Source of the DNA: a virus
Direction: 5' to 3' (one strand)
Length of the DNA: 38,252 nucleotides
IMG/VR virus record: IMGVR_UViG_3300037993_000084
Coordinates: 1 to 38,252 of that record
The position numbers and the translations under genes are program-made. Positions within the stretch are counted from its first letter, which is position 1. Each line of letters begins with the position of its first letter. The notes under the pieces were generated by a model. That model was not told the DNA's origin. It did not search any database and worked only from the letters and a program-made list of their open reading frames with translations. This document shows, piece by piece, positions 7,090 through 13,488 of this stretch.

Positions 7090-7432
7090 CGTCTATTACA
7101 GTACCGTGTTCCTCGTAATGACAGTTGGCACAGAGGAGAGTACACTTCTCTGCCTCTTCGCGACCTTTCTTAGTATTGAATGTAGTCGCGCTAATGTGGA
7201 GGACTTTGGTGCTTTTGTCTCTATGATGGAAATGAAGCGCTCGCGCACAGCGTTTGTAGTGGCACAATAGACATCCTCGCTCTAGCTTGTACGCATTGAA
7301 CTCATCCTGACGGCGCTTGTTATGCTTAGCGACCAAGGCGCGTTCCGCAGGAAGGGTTCGATAGCGAGCGCGTTTCCTGGCGCATTCTCGCTCACGATTT
7401 TCGGCGTAATACTTAGCTCTGTTTGTCGGCAT
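6962..7432 (-). CDS. HNH homing endonuclease 2 (run-on C-terminus)
   Basis: About 156 residues from ATG 7432 (a second ATG lies at 7435). A basic helical N-terminus (RECARKRARYRTLPAER) is followed by CLLC, the core ALHFHHRDKSTKV and CTLLCANCHYEEHG, giving a zinc-bound HNH nuclease. It is closely similar in layout to HNH 5 (18163-18504). The family part ends at about residue 110 (EEHG). The remaining 45 residues are Ala/Gly/Ser/Pro-rich and are simply the antisense-frame reading of the next gene's start, so the natural stop codon seems to have been lost. The start overlaps the end of the upstream gene by about 20 bases and has no clear ribosome binding site. Confidence 0.75.
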   Translation of the reverse strand: MPTNRAKYYAENRERECARKRARYRTLPAERALVAKHNKRRQDEFNAYKLERGCLLCHYKRCARALHFHHRDKSTKVLHISATTFNTKKGREEAEKCTLLCANCHYEEHGTVIDDGTASDLPSADPGAGSPGSADAPGISAGSAPVAPSSVPPTLS

Positions 7433-7625
7433 CATCGTAGAGGCGAGAACGCCAGCCATGTTCGGGGTCGTAGTATTCATCCAACATTTTCTGTAGGATG
7501 GCTTCCTCGCAGTAGTTGTAGGTGCCGTCCGGACGCTTGGGGTGAGCGCGTGTCTCCTGCACCGTTCGAGCGAGCAGCGAGCGAAGCTCCATTTCACTCC
7601 ACTCTCGCTTGCGAGACATGCCCAT
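7413..7625 (-). CDS. Small protein of unknown function
   Basis: A 70-residue protein starting at ATG 7625, which shares bases with the upstream TGA (TGATG), so I prefer this to ATG 7667. It is charged and helical (WSEMELRSLLARTVQET), with DGTYNYCEEAILQKML and an acidic end. It is part of a chain of coupled small genes in the minus-strand island. No family was recognised. Confidence 0.6.
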   Translation of the reverse strand: MGMSRKREWSEMELRSLLARTVQETRAHPKRPDGTYNYCEEAILQKMLDEYYDPEHGWRSRLYDDADKQS

Positions 7626-7765
7626 CAGTTCGCCAAGATGACCAGGCCCGCGTTGAGCGTGTGCCACTCAACATCAGGGATGAAGGTGTAGGGCAGGTTG
7701 TGTACCTGGCAGTACACTTGTGCCGCGAGGCGAAGCTGCTGTCGGCTCAGGAGCATCGGGAACAT
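7625..7765 (-). CDS. Very small protein, 46 aa
   Basis: ATG 7765 overlaps the upstream TGA (TGATG) and its own TGA overlaps the next ATG in the same way, which supports a real coupled gene despite the 46-residue size. It reads MFPMLLSRQQLRLAAQVYCQ and continues with a mixed hydrophobic tail ending in ILAN. There is no clear membrane helix. Function is unknown. Confidence 0.55.
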   Translation of the reverse strand: MFPMLLSRQQLRLAAQVYCQVHNLPYTFIPDVEWHTLNAGLVILAN

Positions 7766-7935
7766 CAGCGCCTCCCGTGCTTTTCAGCAGCTTCCCGCTG
7801 CCGTTGATCTAGGGTCTTGCCGTGCGCCAAGCGGCGCTGCTCCCACCAGCCCTCGATGTCGAAGTGAAACCAGAGGGCCAGTGAGAGCATGTTGCCGATG
7901 AAGGAGGCAACGACTGCGAGCAAGAGTGTGATCAC
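7765..7935 (-). CDS. Small membrane protein, 56 aa
   Basis: The GTG start (7935) overlaps the lipoprotein stop (GTGA) and the stop overlaps the next ATG. The N-terminal 25 residues (VITLLLAVVASFIGNMLSLA) form one membrane helix. The C-terminal half is charged (EGWWEQRRLAHGKTLDQRQR) and probably cytoplasmic or periplasmic and helical. The layout (short N-tail, one helix, charged soluble part) is shared by small holin-like, antiholin-like and spanin-like phage proteins, but no specific family is recognised. Confidence 0.6.
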   Translation of the reverse strand: MITLLLAVVASFIGNMLSLALWFHFDIEGWWEQRRLAHGKTLDQRQREAAEKHGRR

Positions 7936-8420
7936 TCGCCGTCATCCCCGCCACCACTGAACGAGTCGTCCCCACCGCCATCGTCGCCTGACGAGTCATC
8001 ACTGCCCGAGTTGTCGCTTGGAGAGTCAGACTGATCGTCGCTTGGAGGAAGGTCCGAGGGATCATCTGCTTCCTCTGAACTCTTCGTCGCTTCGTCCGAC
8101 TGGTCGAGTTCGTCCTTGGACGCACCCTCTTCTGTCGGCGTGGATGATGTGGTCGGGACTTCCGACTTGTACGTCGGAGCCGTCGCGTAGTTGTTGTTGT
8201 TGATCACCGTGGAGTTCTGCTGGCTCAGCAGAAGATACCACCACACGACCGGGATCCACTCGCCTTCGCGTCCACCGCTGCTTGCGGTCTGCTTGCACTT
8301 CGCGGCGTGCGGTTTGCACACAGGAACGCTTGACGTGTTGCTTCCGCCGCAGGCTGTCAGGCCGATGGCGATCACCAACGCTATCGCACAGAGTGCGATC
8401 ACTGCATAGAGCCGTTTCAT
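7932..8420 (-). CDS. Phage lipoprotein
   Basis: 162 residues from ATG 8420, overlapping the stop of the gene before (ATGA). It has a classic lipoprotein signal peptide: MKR, a hydrophobic stretch to residue 20, and lipobox LTAC (21-24) followed by GGS. It should be exported and lipid-anchored at Cys24. After a Trp-rich segment (IPVVWWYLLLSQQ) the C-terminal 80 residues are almost only Ser, Asp, Glu and Gly, an extended acidic tail. It lies among small membrane protein genes. Possible roles are superinfection exclusion at the cell surface or a lysis accessory. The function is not visible from sequence. Confidence 0.75.
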   Translation of the reverse strand: MKRLYAVIALCAIALVIAIGLTACGGSNTSSVPVCKPHAAKCKQTASSGGREGEWIPVVWWYLLLSQQNSTVINNNNYATAPTYKSEVPTTSSTPTEEGASKDELDQSDEATKSSEEADDPSDLPPSDDQSDSPSDNSGSDDSSGDDGGGDDSFSGGGDDGE

Positions 8421-8599
8421 ACTATGAATTTCACCCCCTCGTATAGTCCGATTCCGCCCCAAAGGATGATGTTCCCGAAGACGATGAACTGCGCAAGCAG
8501 CGTGATCCACGCTGACTGCGAGTAGGTGCAAGTCACCTTGTCACCTGCGGACTGCCGAGTCGTGTAGATAGGCAGCGATTGCCCGATACCCTTGAGCAT
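8417..8599 (-). CDS. Small membrane protein, 60 aa
   Basis: ATG 8599 overlaps the stop of the upstream gene (TGATG) and its stop overlaps the lipoprotein start. The N-terminal 28 residues are polar (contain KVTCTY). Residues 30-58 are hydrophobic (WITLLAQFIVFGNIILWGGI), one membrane helix, with a short KFIV end. It is part of a four-gene membrane cassette. No family was recognised; a holin-like role is possible. Confidence 0.6.
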   Translation of the reverse strand: MLKGIGQSLPIYTTRQSAGDKVTCTYSQSAWITLLAQFIVFGNIILWGGIGLYEGVKFIV

Positions 8600-8922
8600 C
8601 AGCCCACCAACGTCACAAGTGCGAGGGTGGACAAGAGCGCAATCCCGATAGCGATGGGCACCTTGTGGTACCAGTGCGAGCAGAACGTCGCCGCATAGAA
8701 CCCACCGGCGTCAGCGATGCCGTCGAAGTAGATGTGCTGCGTGTAGAGCCTGAGCGACGGAACTCCGTGGATTTCGTTCAGGTTGAACAGTGGCGAGAAG
8801 ATCCCCGCCAGCGCGATCAGCACTAGGACGATGGGGAAGATAGCCCGCTTTGGCACCTGCCAACGTGCGATACGTACATGGCCGTGAAGAAGGGTAGTGG
8901 GGATGGACTGTCTGATCTGCAT
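8599..8922 (-). CDS. Membrane protein with two helices
   Basis: 107 residues from ATG 8922 (CGGAG six bases upstream; ATG overlaps the preceding TGA). The first 30 residues are basic (HVRIARWQVPKR). Helix 1 (AIFPIVLVLIALAGIFSPLF) and helix 2 (VPIAIGIALLSTLALVTLVG, at the very C-terminus) enclose a polar, aromatic loop of about 40 residues. Two-helix proteins of this size include class II holins, but the long loop is atypical. Function is unknown. Confidence 0.65.
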   Translation of the reverse strand: MQIRQSIPTTLLHGHVRIARWQVPKRAIFPIVLVLIALAGIFSPLFNLNEIHGVPSLRLYTQHIYFDGIADAGGFYAATFCSHWYHKVPIAIGIALLSTLALVTLVG

Positions 8923-9098
8923 CAGATGCTCCGCTCCACGACGCGCCAACGGCGGAAGGGTCGTGCGGAGCGCTTGACCAAGATGTCGATGCGCTGGTTC
9001 CCGCTGCTACGGCCTGCTTTGAGGTTGGCCTCTGCTTTCGCCGCGTGGTGTTCCGCGATGCGTCGGGTCAGGTGGTATGAGCGGGTGTGCTGTGCCAT
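8922..9098 (-). CDS. Small basic protein, first gene of the membrane cassette operon
   Basis: 58 residues from ATG 9098, reading MAQHTRSYHLTRRIAEHHAA and ending RPFRRWRVVERSI. It is strongly basic and His-rich. It has no ribosome binding site but lies 9 bases after the -10 box of a good promoter (TTGACA-N17-TACGAT), so the mRNA is nearly leaderless. Its stop overlaps the next ATG. Nucleic-acid binding is possible, but nothing specific is seen. Confidence 0.55.
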   Translation of the reverse strand: MAQHTRSYHLTRRIAEHHAAKAEANLKAGRSSGNQRIDILVKRSARPFRRWRVVERSI

Positions 9099-9107
9099 GA
9101 TGTCGGT

Positions 9108-9136
9108 ATCGTAGCAGCCTGTCAGCAACTTGTCAA
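9108..9136 (-). promoter_or_regulatory. Sigma70-type promoter, minus strand (P3)
   Basis: Reading the minus strand, TTGACA (9136-9131), a 17-base spacer, then TGC-TACGAT (9116-9108, extended -10). The start codon at 9098 is 9 bases after the -10 box. The TGA inside the -35 box is also the stop codon of the FmdB-like gene. The box match, spacing and TG extension make this a strong promoter candidate. Confidence 0.8.
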
Positions 9137-9381
9137 GGTATCGACGTTGTGGGGCCAGGAGAGTCCGATTTTGTGTCCGTACTGACAGACGATTTGGGAT
9201 CCCGCTTGTGGTCGGTGGCATAGAACCCCTTGCCCTTGAAGTGGATGGCGGGAGCGTGGAAAACACGGGCCGCATCGAGGCCACAGTTGGTGCAGGTGAT
9301 CGACGCCGGAATGTCCGACATCGGGAAGATTCCCTCACTCAGATGCTTGCACGTCGAGCAGCGATACTCGTAGGCAGGCAT
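9133..9381 (-). CDS. FmdB-like zinc-ribbon protein
   Basis: 82 residues from ATG 9381, chosen because it overlaps the phosphatase stop (TGATG). It starts MPAYEYRCSTC, the hallmark opening of FmdB-type putative regulatory proteins, with Cys8/Cys11 and Cys30/Cys33 forming a zinc ribbon. The tail after residue 55 is polar and disordered. Family members are common in Actinobacteria and phages, and their biochemical role is poorly known. It ends its operon, and the next promoter starts inside its last codons. Confidence 0.75.
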   Translation of the reverse strand: MPAYEYRCSTCKHLSEGIFPMSDIPASITCTNCGLDAARVFHAPAIHFKGKGFYATDHKRDPKSSVSTDTKSDSPGPTTSIP

Positions 9382-10124
9382 CAGGTTTCGACTTCGGCAA
9401 CCGTTTCTGAGGGGAGCCATATCCCGGCCAGTTTGCCGTGATCGCCCTTGTCCCCGATGTCAACGCAGTACGACAGAATCTCGTCGCCTCCGTCCTCCGG
9501 TACGTGCTTGTACGTGCGTACCTTGGGCGGATGAGCCGTGTGGCCGAACACCTGCGGAAACTGGAAGCTGAGCGCTTCCTTCGCGTCCCGCCAGAGTACG
9601 CCGCCGCAGAAGTGCGATCCGCCTCGTTCGAAGCTGATGGAGTCCCGCACAGGTACTCGCGTATCGCTTGGCTCTACCTCGTCGTTGAGCCATTTCGCGC
9701 ATACCGCTGCTGACATCGGCTTCTCGATCAGCTTCGGGTGCAGACCCGCGTGCGTGAGGAGGAAGCCATGCGCCTCGTACGCCAGTTTGAGCTTGCCCGA
9801 GGAGCGCAGCGCCAGCACCTTGTGAATGACGTGCGGCTCAGGACGACGGTAGCCGCCGAAGCCGTGGGTCCGCTCTTCTACGAGCGCCCGGTCATGGTTG
9901 CCCCACAGCATCACGTCGAGCCATGCCGGGGCCACCGTCACGGTTTCGTCGTCCTCCTGCTCTGTGGCGTATCCCCAATGGCCGAAGTCGCCAAGCTGCA
10001 CGACCGTCACGTCGGGACGAAGGCGGTCGCCCTTGTCGTCCAGCAAGCCCTCCTGTTGGAGCAGCTTCGTGAGCCGATCTAGGTGGCCGTGAACGTCGCC
10101 TATGACGAACGTGTCGTCAGTCAT
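9381..10124 (-). CDS. Calcineurin-like (PPP-type) metallophosphoesterase
   Basis: A 247-residue protein with all PPP phosphoesterase motifs in order: GDVHG (9-13), GDFGHWG (45-51), GNHD (75-78), LTHAG (about 123-127) and FGHTAH (about 190-195). These bind two metal ions and catalyse phosphomonoester or phosphodiester hydrolysis. Length matches small phage Ser/Thr or dinucleotide phosphatases. Related phage enzymes are known (for example lambda PP), but the substrate cannot be told here. It is translated by ATGA overlap with the gene before and overlaps the FmdB-like gene after it. Confidence 0.85.
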   Translation of the reverse strand: MTDDTFVIGDVHGHLDRLTKLLQQEGLLDDKGDRLRPDVTVVQLGDFGHWGYATEQEDDETVTVAPAWLDVMLWGNHDRALVEERTHGFGGYRRPEPHVIHKVLALRSSGKLKLAYEAHGFLLTHAGLHPKLIEKPMSAAVCAKWLNDEVEPSDTRVPVRDSISFERGGSHFCGGVLWRDAKEALSFQFPQVFGHTAHPPKVRTYKHVPEDGGDEILSYCVDIGDKGDHGKLAGIWLPSETVAEVET

Positions 10125-10369
10125 GGATCTTCCCCGTGCTGTCGCATGTAGTCTCCGCGTCCACCGTATTTCTCCTTGCAGTCGTCGTGGATGATGCCCT
10201 TGAAGTAGGACGAAACGCCATCTTCCCCTAGTCTAGCAGACTTGTGGCAGTACATGCACCGGACGTATTCCAGCGCCTTGCTGATGTAGCGCCGCGCGAG
10301 GGGAACACACGGAGGATCCTCGCACAGCGCTGCGTCAGCTTCTTCAAGCTCCCACTGGTTAGAACTCAC
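10121..10369 (-). CDS. Small zinc-finger protein, 82 aa
   Basis: GTG 10369 lies 10 bases before the stop of the upstream gene; the stop overlaps the phosphatase start (ATGA). The motif CMYCHKSARLGED followed by IIHDDCKEKYG gives a CxxC...HxxC treble-clef-like zinc site. Two further Cys lie at about 16 and 21. It may be a structural zinc module or an adaptor. No enzyme motif is present. The gene is inferred from the in-frame overlaps and zinc pattern. Confidence 0.6.
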   Translation of the reverse strand: MSSNQWELEEADAALCEDPPCVPLARRYISKALEYVRCMYCHKSARLGEDGVSSYFKGIIHDDCKEKYGGRGDYMRQHGEDP

Positions 10370-10760
10370 AGGCCCATCCCGTAGATTCCGCCGTGGCGTA
10401 GTGATAGCCCGTGTCGTCCTCGTACGAGAAGGAGTGAGGCGGTCCACAGCATCCGCATCCGCAGCCAGGGTCGGAAGCGCATTCACCCGTGAGCCGTTCC
10501 CACTCAGGGATAGCGTCAGCCGGGTTGTCGAACTCCTTGGCAGCCGACATCGCTTCGCCGCCAAGCCACTCCTCGCCCTTCGTGCGCGGGCACGGGACAA
10601 GCGGGTTCTCATACGACACGGACGGACGGCTGTAGCCGTACTCGCCCTTGGCGACCCAATGCACGTTCCAGCCAGCCTCCTCTAGCGCCTCCCAATCCTT
10701 GCTGTCAAGCCACCAGGAGCCGCCGCTGTTGTTGCTGTCGTATGTGACTACTACGCCCAT
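10359..10760 (-). CDS. Unknown phage protein, NNSGGSWWL family
   Basis: A 133-residue protein beginning MGVVVTYDSNNSGGSWWL, then DWEALEEAGWNV, an opening I know from many phage proteins of unknown function. The middle is Glu/Ala-rich (EAMSAAKEFDNPADAIPEWERL). The C-terminal third is Cys/Gly-rich (GCGCGCCGPP). It starts 6 bases after a TGC-TACTAT -10 box, so the transcript should be leaderless. It is the first gene of a four-gene operon ending at 9133. Confidence 0.65.
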   Translation of the reverse strand: MGVVVTYDSNNSGGSWWLDSKDWEALEEAGWNVHWVAKGEYGYSRPSVSYENPLVPCPRTKGEEWLGGEAMSAAKEFDNPADAIPEWERLTGECASDPGCGCGCCGPPHSFSYEDDTGYHYATAESTGWACEF

Positions 10761-10766
10761 GCCCTG

Positions 10767-10795
10767 ATAGTAGCAGGCTCTCGCCCGCTCGTCAA
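10767..10795 (-). promoter_or_regulatory. Sigma70-type promoter with leaderless start, minus strand (P2)
   Basis: Minus strand: TTGACG (10795-10790), 17-base spacer, TGC-TACTAT (10775-10767), then exactly 6 bases and the ATG (10760-10758). Transcription would start at or next to the start codon. The -35 box contains the TGA of the upstream gene. Confidence 0.8.
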
Positions 10796-11259
10796 GCCAT
10801 TCTGCTGCGGGCTACGATTTCCTGGGCCTTGCGAGTGCGCTCACCCACGTCGGACGGGCGCTTGGGAACGACGGCGATCTTGTAGACGATCACGCTGGCG
10901 TTCATGTCGATGTCCGTCCCGTCTACCATGACGCCTGTCTCGTTGCCCCATTCATCAGTCTCAGGCTGCTGGATCCAGACAAGGAAGCTCTCCTCTTCAT
11001 CGATGACTTGCTGCTCCTCCATCTCGATTGGCTCGAAGTTGCGGTCGTGGAGGAGCTTCTGGACCTCCGGGTCACGGGTGTCAGGCCATGCGGTCCTCAC
11101 TTGCTGGCCGTCGTTGAGTTCGGCTAGCCGCTTGGCTAGCTGCTCTTGCTCCTGCTCCGTATAGACGTTGGTGGTTTGTAGTTTGGGCTTCGAGGGATCA
11201 CGGATCGTGTACCCGACGAAGCTCCCTGTCAGGGTATAGATCGCAACGGCTTCAACCAT
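10792..11259 (-). CDS. Unknown protein, first gene of the minus-strand island
   Basis: 155 residues from ATG 11259; upstream codons would run into the divergent gene. It has a beta-rich N-terminus (VEAVAIYTLTGSFVGYTI), a charged helical stretch (EQEQEQLAKRLAELN), and an acidic centre with WIQQPETDEWGNETG. There is no membrane segment and no Cys. GGAG lies only 2 bases before the ATG, overlapping the leaderless promoter geometry. No family was recognised. Confidence 0.6.
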   Translation of the reverse strand: MVEAVAIYTLTGSFVGYTIRDPSKPKLQTTNVYTEQEQEQLAKRLAELNDGQQVRTAWPDTRDPEVQKLLHDRNFEPIEMEEQQVIDEEESFLVWIQQPETDEWGNETGVMVDGTDIDMNASVIVYKIAVVPKRPSDVGERTRKAQEIVARSRMA

Positions 11260-11265
11260 GACTCC

Positions 11266-11274
11266 ATAGTAGCA
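11266..11274 (-). promoter_or_regulatory. Extended -10 leaderless promoter, minus strand (P1)
   Basis: Minus strand TGC-TACTAT (11274-11266), identical to P2, lies exactly 6 bases before ATG 11259. No -35 match is present because that position is taken by the start of the divergent + strand gene. The identity and spacing shared with P2 support it. Confidence 0.6.
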
Positions 11275-11296
11275 GATTCCCGCACAGTAAAGGGTG

Positions 11297-11779
11297 ATGG
11301 CCTTCACGAACTGCACAATCACCGGAACCTTCAAGGATCCCAGCGGCAATCTTCTGAACGGCACCTTCGAAGCTACTCCTTCCGGTGTCATGCAGAACAG
11401 CGGCGTCACGACCTCGCCCAAGACGATCAAAGCCAAAATCACCGCAGGAGCACTCTCTGTCAAACTCGTTGCCAACAACGACCCCGGTACGCTGCCTCTG
11501 ACTGGCCCGAGCAGCCTTGACGGAACGACCACCTTTTACACCATCAAGGTCATGTTGGGCGGAGTGGTGCAGGAACAGTTCACCGTTTTCGTCCTCCATG
11601 AAAAAGAAGAATGGGACATCACCGAACTGCGCGAAAAAGCAGGCCAAGTCGGGATCGCTCCGAGTCAGCGTCAGCCGTTGACCACAAGGGCGACCAATCA
11701 GCAGATCGTTGAACTTCTCGGCAACCTCGGTTTGTGTGAGGTCATTCAGATCCAGCCTCTACCCGGAGAACTTCCATGA
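11297..11779 (+). CDS. Virion protein with Ig/transthyretin-like fold, connector region
   Basis: 160 residues from ATG 11297 (AAAGGG upstream; GTG 11294 is possible). The first 100 residues are beta-rich (TGTFKDPSGNLLNGTFEATP), with the D-x-x-G-x-x-x-x-G-x-F pattern of Ig- or prealbumin-like modules. A helical C-terminus follows (TTRATNQQIVELLGNLGL). It opens the long late + strand operon and overlaps the adaptor gene by ATGA. It could be a head fibre or decoration, or a connector-associated protein. The exact role is not determined. Confidence 0.55.
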   Translation: MAFTNCTITGTFKDPSGNLLNGTFEATPSGVMQNSGVTTSPKTIKAKITAGALSVKLVANNDPGTLPLTGPSSLDGTTTFYTIKVMLGGVVQEQFTVFVLHEKEEWDITELREKAGQVGIAPSQRQPLTTRATNQQIVELLGNLGLCEVIQIQPLPGELP

Positions 11780-12624
11780 TCGGCACCATCGCAGTCCGCT
11801 TCGACATCGGCCAGATCAACAAAGGCGACACCGCCGAGTTGAAATCCGCGCTGCGGGTTGCCGATGGCGTGGTGGAAGCCAACGAAATCGCGTCCGTCAC
11901 CTACACGGTCCAGCGACCGAACGGCATCCTCGAAGAGCCGGTCGAAGGTCGCATCGAACCAAATGGCGAAGGCTACTTCCAGTGGACCGAAACCGAAGAA
12001 GAAGGCAAATACATCGCGCAGGCACAGTACCTACTCACCACAGGTGAGATTCGATCTTGCCTCGTCAACTTCACTGTTGAGGATCCCTTCCTCATAGACA
12101 ACCAGCTTGAACAGATTCTCGCAGAGGAGGTCTGGTTCAGGCTCGAAGACTGCTTCGAAGCTGTCGAAGGAGGCCCGTGGCTCCGCGACGAAACGCTGGC
12201 GAACTTCGATGAGACTAAGATCCGTCGATTCATTCCCGAGGTACTGCTCGACATCAATGTGCAGTCGCCGTTGACCCGAGCCAGCCTTGGCGAATTCGTG
12301 TCGCTGGGTTCAAGCAACCCCAATCTTCCACTACTCGCCAAGGGCGTGCTCTGCAAGACGATTCAACACATGGTCCGTTCATACGCCGAGGTCGCCGTTC
12401 CAGTCGGCGGACAGGTTGTCTACGAAGAACGCGCGAACTACTGGCAGCGTTGGCAGACCATCTACAAGTCGGAGCACGAAGACTACTACACAATGGTCCG
12501 CCTCTGGAAGCGTGGATTCCTCGGATACGGCAAATCCGCTCTGCTCGTCAGCAGCAAGGCGGGTCGCCTCTTCTACGGCTCCGTGCAGCGCACCCGGAAC
12601 GCAGGAAGGGGTGGCTATTACTAA
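11776..12624 (+). CDS. Probable head-tail adaptor with N-terminal Ig-like domain
   Basis: A 282-residue protein. Residues 1-105 form a beta domain (INKGDTAELKSAL; VTYTVQRPNG; GEGYFQWTETEEEGKY), like the Ig/BppU-type modules of phage proteins. From about 110 a helical domain follows (QLEQILAEEVWFRLEDCFEA...), ending in a Gly/Arg/Tyr tail. Its position, the second gene of the connector block and well before the sheath, fits an adaptor joining portal to neck. It begins by ATGA overlap. Confidence 0.55.
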   Translation: MIGTIAVRFDIGQINKGDTAELKSALRVADGVVEANEIASVTYTVQRPNGILEEPVEGRIEPNGEGYFQWTETEEEGKYIAQAQYLLTTGEIRSCLVNFTVEDPFLIDNQLEQILAEEVWFRLEDCFEAVEGGPWLRDETLANFDETKIRRFIPEVLLDINVQSPLTRASLGEFVSLGSSNPNLPLLAKGVLCKTIQHMVRSYAEVAVPVGGQVVYEERANYWQRWQTIYKSEHEDYYTMVRLWKRGFLGYGKSALLVSSKAGRLFYGSVQRTRNAGRGGYY

Positions 12625-12684
12625 TACCCTTCAACGGTTGTTACTACTGCTGCGTAATGGGTGGAAACTACCAAAGGAGGCTAT

Positions 12685-13104
12685 ATGAGTACCCGTGTCT
12701 GTAGCAAGTGCGGCGAAGTCAAGAACCTTGAGAAAGACTTTCAGAAGGGGAAGCGGTATCGGGGCGGATACTATGCCCAATGTCGCGATTGCCGTAAGAA
12801 GCATCCTTCGCAAACCCCCGAAGCTAAGCTGTTGAATCTCTACAAGATTCGTCGGCGCAATCTTCAATTCGTTTGGGACTACTACAAGGCCCATCCCTGC
12901 GTTGACTGTGGTGAGCCTGATCCGATTGTATTGCAGCCGGATCATGTACGAGGCAAGAAGCTAGACGGCGTATCCAGGCTCGTACATAACAACCGCTCCT
13001 TGAAGGTAATAGCTGATGAGCTTGCCAAGTGCGAAATCGTGTGTGCCAACTGCCATGAACGGCGAACAGCCGTCACCCAAGGCTGGTACGCCGATGTTGT
13101 CTAG
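12685..13104 (+). CDS. HNH homing endonuclease 3
   Basis: 139 residues from ATG 12685, with a very strong AAAGGAGG five bases upstream. It has N-terminal zinc ribbon CSKCGEVKNLEKDF and CRDC, a typical HNH-associated module, then CVDCGEPDP, LQPDHVRGKK and CEIVCANCHERRT, the HNH core. The 3' end overlaps the start of the tube-paralogue gene by 11 bases, as if insertion had reached into that gene. It is preceded by a 60-base gap with no clear promoter. Confidence 0.85.
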   Translation: MSTRVCSKCGEVKNLEKDFQKGKRYRGGYYAQCRDCRKKHPSQTPEAKLLNLYKIRRRNLQFVWDYYKAHPCVDCGEPDPIVLQPDHVRGKKLDGVSRLVHNNRSLKVIADELAKCEIVCANCHERRTAVTQGWYADVV

Positions 13105-13468
13105 AATCAGATGTGGACCGACCGGATTCACGGTTCTCTTTCGAGAGGGTCATCCTCCAACGTTTTGTCAGCGCGTTACTGAGACACTTCCCATCTCTGG
13201 TCCGGGTAAGCTAGTTCTCAATCTCTTCGAGGAGTTCGGCACAGATGGTGTAGCCAACAAGGTCTGGAATCGCCTTGGTTACAACCCTCTAGTAGCACGC
13301 GGAACAAGGGTCATCCGTTACATGCGTTATTTTGGTGGAGAGCCTTACTCGGAAGAGTACATGGATGTGAAGATAGTAGCCGAGAACGGAAGTGTGGAAA
13401 ACGTAGGTTCCATGGAGGTCATCAGCCAAATCGAGCTAACGTATGCGGAGAAGAAAGTGGCCGCATGA
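13094..13468 (+). CDS. Short tail-tube paralogue
   Basis: 124 residues from ATG 13094 (no ribosome binding site). It aligns with the tail tube protein (17433-18134). N-terminal: SRIRCGPTGFTV versus SRGRVGGSGFTV. Central: LVLNLFEEFGTDGVANKVWNRLG versus the tube's VVLNLFELFGSNG and VWDRLG. C-terminal: YSEEYMDVKI and VGSMEVISQI versus YTEEYHGCAI and VGTMEILKQI. It lacks about 60 residues of the tube's middle region and the tube's first 6-7 residues. Located in the neck gene block, it may be a tube-initiating or tail-completion ring. Its N-terminus may have been altered by the HNH 3 insertion. Confidence 0.7.
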   Translation: MLSRIRCGPTGFTVLFREGHPPTFCQRVTETLPISGPGKLVLNLFEEFGTDGVANKVWNRLGYNPLVARGTRVIRYMRYFGGEPYSEEYMDVKIVAENGSVENVGSMEVISQIELTYAEKKVAA

Positions 13469-13488
13469 GCGGATACTACTGATAGGCT

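Noticed and set aside
7784-8125. Alternative minus-strand frame through the lipoprotein gene
   Set aside because: Thr/Arg-rich shadow of the Ser/Asp tail; the stop-start overlaps support the lipoprotein and the 56-residue gene instead.
11228-11296. + strand promoter for the connector operon in the short divergent gap
   Set aside because: TATAGA and CATAGT are present but without a -35 box at fitting distance; the operon promoter is not identified.
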